From Ferrimonas aestuarii (GTDB lineage: Bacteria; Pseudomonadota; Gammaproteobacteria; Enterobacterales; Shewanellaceae), in NCBI RefSeq assembly GCF_005116665.1, contig NZ_SWCJ01000003.1, positions 372,001 to 436,000 of the forward strand: a DNA stretch of 64,000 nt, written 5' to 3'. The notes beneath the pieces are model-generated. The model was not told the DNA's origin. It made no database searches and saw only the letters and a list, made by a program, of their open reading frames with translations. Positions 56,677 through 64,000 of this stretch are shown here, one piece after another. Both the position numbers and the translations under genes were made by a program. Numbering within the stretch: the stretch's first letter is position 1; each line of letters starts with the position of its first letter.

Positions 56677-57798
56677 TTATCTCCCCTGACGAACGCTGTC
56701 GTTGCGAGTAGCAGTGCGACGGTTGTTAAAACTGCTGCTTGGTAAGCTGCTGGTGTCGTTCATCGCTGGCGCTTGCACGCGCGGTGCTGGAGCCGAACCA
56801 CCTTGACCTACGATCTTATCCAGAGGCAGATAGAACATTGAACCATCACCTTGGGTATCGATCATCACCTTAGAGGTGCTGCTGTATACCTTCTCCATGG
56901 TCTCCAGATACAGACGATCACGGGTTACGGTAGGCGCGGCCTGATATTCAGGCAGCAACTGCACGAAACGAGCCACTTCACCTTCCGCTTCCAGAGTTAC
57001 GCGGTCACGGTAGGCGTTGGCTTCTTGAGTCATACGCTGAACCTGACCACGAGCGCGAGGCTCAACCTCTTTTGCATAGGCTTCCGCTTCACGAACGAAA
57101 CGCTCTTCATCTTCCTGTGCCGCGATGGCGTCATCAAAGGCGTCTTTCACCTCTTCTGGCGGGCGAGCTGGCAGTAAGTTGACGTCGACAACCTGAATAC
57201 CCAGGCCGTACGGAGCAATGATGTTTTCCAGCTCGGTACGAGTATCTTGACGAACCTGTTCACGGCCCGTGGTCAGGATGTCATCCATTACGGTATGGCC
57301 AATCACGTAACGCAGCGCGCTGTCCATCGCTTCTTTTAACGACTCATCAGGGTTGGTTACGTTAAACAGGTAGGCGCGGGGCTCAACAATACGATACTGC
57401 ACCTTCATCTGCACGGCGACCACGTTCTCATCCATGGTCAGCATCATGCCAGAGGCAGGCAGTTCACGGATGTTATTTACGTTGACTGGGTAGACCTGAT
57501 CAACAAAGGTCATCTTCCACCCCAGACCGGCACCCACTTGCTCATGATACTGGCCAAAACGCAGCACCACACCACGCTCAGCTTCTTCAATCTTGTAGAT
57601 GCCCGACAATGCCCACGCGATGATCGCCAGCATCAGCACACCAACGATGATGCCACTGCTGATACCGCCACCATTGCCGCCGCCAAAGCGACCGGTTAGC
57701 TTGCGGAACACTTGATCCAGATCTGGTGGCCCCTGATCGTTACCACCTCGGTTTCCCCAAGGGTCGTTACCCTTATTTCCAGGCTCATTCCAGGCCAT
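56677..57798 (-). CDS. hflK: Protease modulator HflK
   Basis: 373 residues. Gly/Asn-rich cytoplasmic N-terminus (MAWNEPGNKGNDPWGNRGGND), a membrane anchor (about residues 48-68, GIIVGVLMLAIIAWALSGIY) and a SPFH domain (EAERGVVLRFGQYHEQVGAG). Partner of HflC. The C-terminus is Ser/Arg-rich, as in E. coli. Begins 96 bases after hflX. Confidence 0.97.
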   Translation of the reverse strand: MAWNEPGNKGNDPWGNRGGNDQGPPDLDQVFRKLTGRFGGGNGGGISSGIIVGVLMLAIIAWALSGIYKIEEAERGVVLRFGQYHEQVGAGLGWKMTFVDQVYPVNVNNIRELPASGMMLTMDENVVAVQMKVQYRIVEPRAYLFNVTNPDESLKEAMDSALRYVIGHTVMDDILTTGREQVRQDTRTELENIIAPYGLGIQVVDVNLLPARPPEEVKDAFDDAIAAQEDEERFVREAEAYAKEVEPRARGQVQRMTQEANAYRDRVTLEAEGEVARFVQLLPEYQAAPTVTRDRLYLETMEKVYSSTSKVMIDTQGDGSMFYLPLDKIVGQGGSAPAPRVQAPAMNDTSSLPSSSFNNRRTATRNDSVRQGR

Positions 57799-57894
57799 GC
57801 AAAACTCCGTATGTATATAGCGGACAGTTGGGCATCAGTTTGAGGCTCGCACCAACGCCAACTTTAGTAGATTTAAAGCTAATTTATCAGGCAA

Positions 57895-59181
57895 TTACTC
57901 GATGATAAAGTCGCTTAATCTCCCCTCAGACCCCTTCAATTGCCGAAGCCACTCAGATTCCGGCAGTTGAATGGACAACAAACAGTTACCTTCGTCGTCG
58001 TAGGACTTATCCTGAACTGCGTTTAACTCAAAGAACGCGTTAACCCAACGCTGGTCACTCGGCGGTAGTTTTAATGATAGTTCAACAATTTGCCGTCCGA
58101 GAAGATCCGATAGTGCTAGGAAAAGTTGCTCTTGGCCTCGATTCTCCCGCGCCGACAACCACACCCGAATTGGGCGGCCGCTGTCATCGCGATCAATGCG
58201 AGGTGAAACATCCTCTAACAGATCAAGCTTGTTGTAGACCAACAATTGCGGAATTTCATCCGCCTCAATCTCTTCGAGCACCTTTTGAACTTCTTCAATG
58301 TTCTCTCCAGAGCGCTCGTCTGCCGCATCCACCACGTGAATAAGCAGATCCGCCTGCCGAGTCTCCTGCAGCGTCGCCTTGAAGGCGGCCACCAAGTCAT
58401 GGGGCAGATGTCGAATGAAACCAACCGTGTCCGCAAGGATTGCGGGCCCAACTTGGTCTAGTTCAATGCGCCGCAGCGTCGGATCCAAGGTCGCAAACAA
58501 CTGATCCGCTGCGTACACCTCTGCGTCCGTGATCAGGTTGAACAACGTAGACTTACCGGCATTGGTGTATCCCACCAAAGACACGGTGGGAATCTCCCGC
58601 CGCTGTCGAGAACGACGTCCCTGCTCGCGCTGTTTTTCCACCTTCTCTAATCGACGTAAGATGGTCTTAATACGTTCACGAAGCAATCGCCGATCGGTTT
58701 CCAGCTGAGTTTCACCTGGACCACGTAGGCCAATACCGCCTTTTTGGCGCTCCAAGTGAGTCCAGCCGCGGATCAATCGAGTGGACAGATGCCGTAACTG
58801 TGCCAGTTCAACCTGCAGCTTACCTTCGTGGGTTCGTGCCCGCTGGGCAAAGATATCCAGAATCAGACCAGTACGGTCCAACACTCGACATTTAAGAATG
58901 GATTCCAGGTTTCTTTCCTGGGCGGGGGACAGAGCATGATTGAAGATCACCACCTGGGCTTGCTCCGCTTGGACCAAAGCCGCTATCTCTTCCGCCTTAC
59001 CGGCACCGCAGAAATATTTAGGGTGGGGAGAGTTGCGGCTACCAGTAATGATTCCGCAGGCGCTAACGCCTGCGGAAGATACCAACAACTCTAACTCTTC
59101 GAGATCTTCACGTTCTCCCTCTCGAGAGAAGTTCAGATGAACTAAAACTGCTCTTTCGCCTGCCTCATACCGCTCAAACAA
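57895..59181 (-). CDS. hflX: GTPase HflX
   Basis: 428 residues. HflX splits ribosomes after stress in a GTP-dependent way. The N-terminal domain (AGKAEEIAALVQAEQAQVVIFNHALSPAQERNLE) and the glycine-rich helix (WTHLERQKGGIGLRGPGETQLETDRRLLRERI) are characteristic; GTPase motifs are SLVGYTNAGKSTLFN, DTVGFIRHLP and NKLDLL. It follows hfq by 17 bases. Confidence 0.97.
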   Translation of the reverse strand: MFERYEAGERAVLVHLNFSREGEREDLEELELLVSSAGVSACGIITGSRNSPHPKYFCGAGKAEEIAALVQAEQAQVVIFNHALSPAQERNLESILKCRVLDRTGLILDIFAQRARTHEGKLQVELAQLRHLSTRLIRGWTHLERQKGGIGLRGPGETQLETDRRLLRERIKTILRRLEKVEKQREQGRRSRQRREIPTVSLVGYTNAGKSTLFNLITDAEVYAADQLFATLDPTLRRIELDQVGPAILADTVGFIRHLPHDLVAAFKATLQETRQADLLIHVVDAADERSGENIEEVQKVLEEIEADEIPQLLVYNKLDLLEDVSPRIDRDDSGRPIRVWLSARENRGQEQLFLALSDLLGRQIVELSLKLPPSDQRWVNAFFELNAVQDKSYDDEGNCLLSIQLPESEWLRQLKGSEGRLSDFIIE

Positions 59182-59198
59182 GCAGACTCTCCTAGCAA

Positions 59199-59477
59199 TT
59201 AATCTTGGTTGTTATGGTCCTGTTGGTTGTAACCGCCCTGACCGCCTTGTGGGGACGGGTTGTTGTTCATGTTGAATGGACGACCAGGAACAACAGTAGA
59301 GATAGCGTGCTTGTATACCATCTGGCTAACGGTATTCTTCAAAAGGATCACAAACTGATCGAAGCTCTCAATCTGTCCCTGCAACTTAATGCCATTGACT
59401 AGATAAATAGACACAGGCACGCGCTCACGACGCAGTGCATTCAGGAACGGGTCTTGTAAGGATTGCCCCTTAGCCAT
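59199..59477 (-). CDS. hfq: RNA chaperone Hfq
   Basis: 92 residues. The Sm core is intact: [64 protein letters not shown]. The C-terminal tail is Asn/Gln/Gly-rich and slightly shorter than in E. coli (102). Hfq hexamers pair small RNAs with mRNAs. Conserved miaA-hfq-hflX order; 95 bases after miaA, so a separate promoter is likely. Confidence 0.98.
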   Translation of the reverse strand: MAKGQSLQDPFLNALRRERVPVSIYLVNGIKLQGQIESFDQFVILLKNTVSQMVYKHAISTVVPGRPFNMNNNPSPQGGQGGYNQQDHNNQD

Positions 59478-59572
59478 ATTAATTCCTTAACTAAAATATT
59501 CTAATTGCTTTAAAAATCCAGCCTACAAGCATATTGTCATCTAAGCTTGAGCTAGTTATAGCCTATGTAAAG

Positions 59573-60499
59573 TTAGATGGCGAGCCTTTGCAACATTTTA
59601 TCTACATTATTAAGCTCAGCTGAATTTAGCCAGTTTAAATCCGACCAACTTCGCAACCAAGTTATCTGTCGCTTCGCCAACTGTCGTGTGGCCGCCACAC
59701 CTTTATCCACCATTCCTTGATACTCATCTTCCCCGGCAATGAAAGACCACATTTGCCGATATCCGACGCATCGGATAGACGGAAGATCGGGGTGTAGATC
59801 GCCCCGTTGGAACAGTGCTCGCACCTCCTGCTCGAAGCCTGCTTGTAACATCAGATGGAATCTGCGCTCAATTCGCTGATGTAACACGCTTCGATCGTCG
59901 GGCGAAATTGCAAATTGCGTTACCGCAAATGGCAATGGCTCACTCTTTCGTTTTGTTAGCTCTGTTAGAGTTTCCCCTGCAATTCTATAGACTTCGAGAG
60001 CCCGCGACAATCGTTGAGGATCATTAGGATGGATTCTCTCAGCAGCAACAGGGTCAATCTCTGACAATTGTCGGTGAAGTTCGTGCCATCCGATGCTCTG
60101 TGCTTCCTGCTCAATCTGTTTTCGAACCTCAGGATCCGCCGACGGTAGCGGTGATAACCCCTCTAACAACGCCTTGTAGTACAGCATGGTTCCACCCACT
60201 AACAAGGGGATTCGCCCCTTGCTAGTAATGGCCTGCATCTCGTTTAGGGCGTCGCGACGAAAGTCCGCTGCCGAATAGGCCTGCGCCGGATCCAAGATAT
60301 CGATCAATTGATGGGGCGCCGCCGCCAACTCTTCGGCAGTGGGCTTGGCGGTGCCAATATCCATCTCTTTGTAAATCATAGCGGAATCGACACTGATGAT
60401 GTCTACAGGCAAACGTTGACACAGTTCGATGGCAAGGTCGGTTTTCCCGGATGCCGTAGGCCCCATCAAAAAAATCGCTGGGGGCAAAGGGTGACTCAT
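59573..60499 (-). CDS. miaA: tRNA dimethylallyltransferase MiaA
   Basis: 308 residues from ATG 60499, with TGGAG eight bases upstream; the frame to 60541 overlaps mutL and is excluded. MiaA isopentenylates A37 of UNN-decoding tRNAs. P-loop [35 protein letters not shown], the [13 protein letters not shown] site, and RCVGYRQMW near the C-terminus are present. It starts one base after the mutL stop. Confidence 0.97.
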   Translation of the reverse strand: MSHPLPPAIFLMGPTASGKTDLAIELCQRLPVDIISVDSAMIYKEMDIGTAKPTAEELAAAPHQLIDILDPAQAYSAADFRRDALNEMQAITSKGRIPLLVGGTMLYYKALLEGLSPLPSADPEVRKQIEQEAQSIGWHELHRQLSEIDPVAAERIHPNDPQRLSRALEVYRIAGETLTELTKRKSEPLPFAVTQFAISPDDRSVLHQRIERRFHLMLQAGFEQEVRALFQRGDLHPDLPSIRCVGYRQMWSFIAGEDEYQGMVDKGVAATRQLAKRQITWLRSWSDLNWLNSAELNNVDKMLQRLAI

Positions 60500-60500
60500 A

Positions 60501-62354
60501 TTAGGACTCCAGCGCCAGCCGCCAGTCCAGCGGTAAACCATGGCGCAACATAATCGTTTCTAGGGAAGCCGCATCCAACTGCCGCAACCGTTGCCACATC
60601 GCTTTCCCCTCCTCTAGAGGGAATTCGCCGTGCTGAGACAGCCAAGCGGCCAATGCGGCATTGTCGGGCAATTGGCCCGCTTCAAATGAGTGTAGCCACT
60701 GCAGCAGTTCAGGAACCACTTGGGCCAAGTTAGCCTGTCGCAATAATGACGGCACTTTACGAATGATCAGGCGCTGCTTTTGCTCTGCCAGCTCAACACC
60801 AAGTCGTCGCAGCACCGGAGACATGGACTCAACAAGCTCGCTCCAGCCTTCCAGTTTGGCAACGCTTACCGGCAGCAGCAGAGGTTGACTCACAAGACCT
60901 TGTGGCAATCGGCTCAGCAACTCTTGCTGTCCCAACACTCTTGATAATGCCAACAAGGGCAACAGCCGCAACTGCTCCCCTTGACCGATCAGTGCGGTGT
61001 TCCCATCCAACTGGGTCAACCACCGCCAACCCGTTTGTTTGTGCTCAATGGTCGTCCCTTGAGCCGCTGGCTGCATCAACTCTCCGTAGTTAGCAACCGC
61101 ATCCTGTTGCGGTGCCGGAGACGGGCGGTAACTGTGGCCTGCACTTACAGAGCCGCCACTACCTTGACCCGTGGGAGAGTAACCTGGCGCCGAATGACCA
61201 AACTGCCCCGACGCCGAATGGCTCTGAGATTGACCGACAGGTTCCGACACCGGCGTCGGTTGCAGCGGCCTTGGCTGATAGCCAATACCTTGGGACTCGT
61301 GGACCAGCTTGCCTTGTTCTACCTCACCTGATGGCGCGGATGGGGCAGCCAGAGGCGACTGCAGTTGAGCGATGGCATCGCTTAATCCTTGAAGGATAAA
61401 GTCGTGCACATAACGCGCCTGATGAAAACGCACTTCATGCTTGGCGGGGTGAACGTTGACGTCCACTTCTTGAGGCGGTAGCTCCAGATGCAACACAAAC
61501 CCTGCATCCAAACGCTGACCATGGAGCTCCAGCGCCTGCCGAAGAGCATGGTTCACCAAACGGTCACGAACGATGCGGCCATTAACATAAAAGTATTGCA
61601 CCTCGGAAAAGCTCTGCTCCCCTTGGGCGATACCTAAATGACCATGCAGCTGCAGCTGCTCGTTACCGGCACTGATGGCGAATGCCGCCTCGGCAAACTT
61701 ACCACCACAGATCGCAGCCAATCGCTGCTGATGTTGACGCTCTGTGCGGGCACTGCGGTATTGACGCACCAACTTACCATTGTGACTCAGCACAAAATGA
61801 ATGCTGGGTTTGGCCAACGCGATGCGGCGCAGTGCCTCATCGATATGATTAAACTCGGTTTTATCCGCTCGTAGAAATCGCCGCCGTGCTGGCGTATTAA
61901 AGAACAGGTCTTCCACCAGCACCGATGTGCCGACAGGGTGAGCGGCAGGCTGTACCTTAACCGCCATCTCTTGGCCTTCGGCATAGGCCTGCCAAGCTTC
62001 AGATTGGTCTTGGGTTTTCGAAGTCAGGGTCAGCCGGGAAACCGAGGAGATTGAAGCCAGAGCTTCGCCTCGAAAACCAAAGCTTAAGATGCTCTCGAGA
62101 TCATCTAGGCTCGCCACTTTGGAGGTGGCATGGCGAGACAACGCCAGTGCCAGCTCCGATTTGCCGATGCCGATGCCGTTATCTCGAATCAAGATACGCT
62201 TGCTGCCACCTCGGTCTATCTCAATCTCAACCTTTGAGGCGCCGGCGTCCAAGCAGTTCTCCACCAACTCCTTCACGACGGAGGCGGGGCGCTCCACCAC
62301 TTCACCAGCAGCGATCTGGTTTGCCAGCTGAGGCGGCAAAATCTGAATAGGCAT
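60501..62354 (-). CDS. mutL: DNA mismatch repair protein MutL
   Basis: 617 residues. GHKL ATPase motifs: [42 protein letters not shown] and the [11 protein letters not shown] loop. A disordered Gln/Ser/Gly-rich linker (about residues 355-420) joins the N-terminal ATPase to the C-terminal dimer domain. Like E. coli, the C-terminal domain shows no obvious DQHAxxE endonuclease motif, consistent with a MutH-dependent system. Conserved amiB-mutL-miaA order. Confidence 0.97.
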   Translation of the reverse strand: MPIQILPPQLANQIAAGEVVERPASVVKELVENCLDAGASKVEIEIDRGGSKRILIRDNGIGIGKSELALALSRHATSKVASLDDLESILSFGFRGEALASISSVSRLTLTSKTQDQSEAWQAYAEGQEMAVKVQPAAHPVGTSVLVEDLFFNTPARRRFLRADKTEFNHIDEALRRIALAKPSIHFVLSHNGKLVRQYRSARTERQHQQRLAAICGGKFAEAAFAISAGNEQLQLHGHLGIAQGEQSFSEVQYFYVNGRIVRDRLVNHALRQALELHGQRLDAGFVLHLELPPQEVDVNVHPAKHEVRFHQARYVHDFILQGLSDAIAQLQSPLAAPSAPSGEVEQGKLVHESQGIGYQPRPLQPTPVSEPVGQSQSHSASGQFGHSAPGYSPTGQGSGGSVSAGHSYRPSPAPQQDAVANYGELMQPAAQGTTIEHKQTGWRWLTQLDGNTALIGQGEQLRLLPLLALSRVLGQQELLSRLPQGLVSQPLLLPVSVAKLEGWSELVESMSPVLRRLGVELAEQKQRLIIRKVPSLLRQANLAQVVPELLQWLHSFEAGQLPDNAALAAWLSQHGEFPLEEGKAMWQRLRQLDAASLETIMLRHGLPLDWRLALES

Positions 62355-62363
62355 TGGACGTCC

Positions 62364-63695
62364 TTAGAGCCTTGGAATGATCAGCTTCTGACCAATCTGC
62401 AAGGTATCCGTCTTAAGGTTATTGGTTTTCTTGATGGCGCTAACGCTGACTTGATAGCGCTTCGCAATCCGTGACAGCGACTCACCAGACTTCACCGTAT
62501 GCTCACGAGTTTGCGCCAACAGCGCATCCCGTGGCGGATTCTCGGTAAAGTGGCTTTTCACCGACTGATAGATGGCATCGGCCATCTGATTTTGATAGCG
62601 AGCGCTCTTCAGTTTGCGCTCCTCATTGGGATTAGAGATAAACCCAGTTTCGATCAGCAGGCTTGGAAAGTCCGGTGACTTAAGCACAGCCAAGCTGGCG
62701 TGTTGCGGCGTTGATTTGTGCATTTTGGTGATACGAGACATCCGCTTAACCAGCTTCTCTGCGATGGCTTGGCTCTCCACCATCGAATTTTCTCGAGCCA
62801 AGTCGAGGAAGGTGCGCTGCAGGTGCGGGTCGTCATTGGCCGAGGTTGAGATCACCTCACCAATGCCTCGAAGCTCCGACAATTTGTCGTCTTTTTCGAG
62901 CCATTGCCCCATCTCAGAGTTGGCGCGGCGTTTCGACAAGATCCACACCGAGCCCCCTTGAGGCTTAGGAGAGGTGAAAGCATCCGCGTGAATCGATAGC
63001 AACAGATCGGCTTTCTTCTCACGGGCCACCTCGGAGCGTCGATTCAGGGTGACAAAGTAGTCGCCATTACGAACCATCACCGCTTTAAAGCCCGCAGTGG
63101 CGTTAATTTTGTCCCGCAGCCTCCGGGCGATGGGCAGCACCACGTTTTTCTCGTAGGTACCTGAAGGGCCAATGGAACCAGGGTCTTTGCCACCATGACC
63201 CGCATCGATGGCGATGATGATGTCACGGCCAGTTACTTTGGCCGCCGGCTTTTTCACTGTGGGTTTGCTTTTGGAGGCCGCAGACGCACCCGCCAATAGG
63301 TCGATCACCAAACGGTGGCCGTACTCCCCTTTGGGGCCTAATTTGAAAATCTTGTAAGCGGAAGCTTGTTTCAGATCCATAACCAGCCGCAAAGTGCCGG
63401 ATTTTGGGGGCTTACTGGTCCGAATTCGCTGAAGCTGTTTGGAGCCACCACTCTTTACCTTAGTCAGATCGGTTTTGAGTTTGCCGCTGGCAATGTCCAC
63501 CACCAACCGCTCCGGCCCACTTAAACGAAAGGAGTCATAGCTAGGACGGCTGGAAAGATCCAACACAATTCGAGTGCGCTCGGCGTCGGGCCACACGCGC
63601 ACCCGCTTGACCTCGGTGGCGTTAACACACAGAGACACACAACTTAGCAATACCGCCAGCACTGCAACCTGCCAGCGCTTAACCCATGACCCCAT
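62364..63695 (-). CDS. amiB: N-acetylmuramoyl-L-alanine amidase AmiB
   Basis: 443 residues: signal peptide, AMIN domain (RVRVWPDAERTRIVLDLSSRP) that targets the septum, Amidase_3 zinc domain with AIDAGHGGKDPGSIG, LLLSIHADAF and LLIETGFISN carrying the zinc ligands, and one C-terminal LysM repeat (HTVKSGESLSRIAKRYQVS). It splits daughter-cell peptidoglycan under EnvC control. Its ATG lies four bases after the tsaE stop. Confidence 0.97.
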   Translation of the reverse strand: MGSWVKRWQVAVLAVLLSCVSLCVNATEVKRVRVWPDAERTRIVLDLSSRPSYDSFRLSGPERLVVDIASGKLKTDLTKVKSGGSKQLQRIRTSKPPKSGTLRLVMDLKQASAYKIFKLGPKGEYGHRLVIDLLAGASAASKSKPTVKKPAAKVTGRDIIIAIDAGHGGKDPGSIGPSGTYEKNVVLPIARRLRDKINATAGFKAVMVRNGDYFVTLNRRSEVAREKKADLLLSIHADAFTSPKPQGGSVWILSKRRANSEMGQWLEKDDKLSELRGIGEVISTSANDDPHLQRTFLDLARENSMVESQAIAEKLVKRMSRITKMHKSTPQHASLAVLKSPDFPSLLIETGFISNPNEERKLKSARYQNQMADAIYQSVKSHFTENPPRDALLAQTREHTVKSGESLSRIAKRYQVSVSAIKKTNNLKTDTLQIGQKLIIPRL

Positions 63696-63699
63696 AAAC

Positions 63700-64000
63700 T
63701 TACAGCTTACCCACGATCTGTTGACCCTTATCGCTGTGGCTGCTTATCACCGCCATACGACCTTGATTTTGGTAACTTAAGTTAATGGTTATATCCGGCG
63801 ACGGCAATACACCTTGGCCACGAGTCGGCCACTCCACCAAACACAAAGAGCGATCGGTGAAATAATCACGGATGCCCATGAACTCCAACTCTTCCGCATC
63901 AGCCAACCGATACAGATCAAAATGGTACACCTGAGCCTTTTCCAGCTCATAGGGTTCAACCAAGGTGTAAGTTGGGCTTTTAACATGGCCTTGATGGCCC
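63700..64000 (-). CDS. tsaE: tRNA threonylcarbamoyladenosine biosynthesis ATPase TsaE (5' end cut by window edge)
   Basis: The last ~100 residues of TsaE. The frame reads [20 protein letters not shown], then [24 protein letters not shown] and [13 protein letters not shown], which are the family signatures after the Walker A. The P-loop and start codon are beyond position 64000. An internal ATG at 63963 (giving 87 residues) is not the true start. TsaE is the ATPase of the TsaB-TsaD-TsaE complex. Confidence 0.95.
   Translation of the reverse strand, partial: GHQGHVKSPTYTLVEPYELEKAQVYHFDLYRLADAEELEFMGIRDYFTDRSLCLVEWPTRGQGVLPSPDITINLSYQNQGRMAVISSHSDKGQQIVGKL

Overview
The window is a continuous piece of a gammaproteobacterial chromosome. 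Gene content and order point to the marine Alteromonadales, close to Shewanella or Ferrimonas. The evidence is the order rpsU-yqeY-dnaG-rpoD, the block nudF-yqiB-cpdA-yqiA-parE, motX beside rnr and purA (a sodium-driven polar flagellum), lactate genes of the lldEFG (lutABC) type, and a MSHA-like prepilin. I cannot fix the genus from sequence alone. No rRNA, tRNA, CRISPR array, insertion sequence or prophage was seen.

Layout: (1) 1-5.7 kb: truncated tsaD, then the macromolecular-synthesis operon rpsU-yqeY-dnaG-rpoD. (2) 5.7-9.7 kb: a crotonase, a REC-CheC response regulator paired with a PAS-GGDEF diguanylate cyclase, an overlooked 51-residue arginine-rich protein, a lone type IV prepilin and rraB. 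(3) 9.8-18.6 kb, all on the minus strand: nudF, yqiB, cpdA, yqiA, parE, a PQQ-dehydrogenase-like gene wedged in front of parC, parC and plsC. (4) 18.8-27.2 kb: tolC, an envelope/copper trio, a second crotonase, a four-gene phage-shock-like micro-operon behind a sigma-54-type promoter (two of its genes code for 31 and 52 residues), deoD facing a YeiL-like regulator, dusA and yjbQ. (5) 27.3-39.4 kb, the accessory region: curli genes csgEFG and csgBA with a very large curlin, convergent csgD, a di-heme peroxidase-like lipoprotein overlapping a hybrid histidine kinase, an outer-membrane protein with two paralogous multi-pass membrane proteins of unknown function, and a chalcone-isomerase-like protein. 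(6) 39.5-46.9 kb: alr-dnaB and rpsF-priB-rpsR-rplI, separated by a divergently placed S46 peptidase gene, then a DUF481 protein. (7) 47.0-64 kb, all minus: lactate oxidation lutABC with a clear LldR/PdhR-type operator, rlmB, rnr, motX, purA, a DUF2065 gene, hflC, hflK, hflX, hfq, miaA, mutL, amiB and truncated tsaE.

Most of the window is housekeeping. The parts that deserve attention are the curli block with its regulators and neighbours, the cytochrome-kinase pair, the two-paralogue membrane cluster, and the sigma-54/PspC micro-operon. Start codons were moved from the longest frame wherever a Shine-Dalgarno sequence, a signal peptide, an upstream terminator or family length argued for it; each case is explained in its entry. 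All family assignments are from reading the protein sequences, not from database searches.
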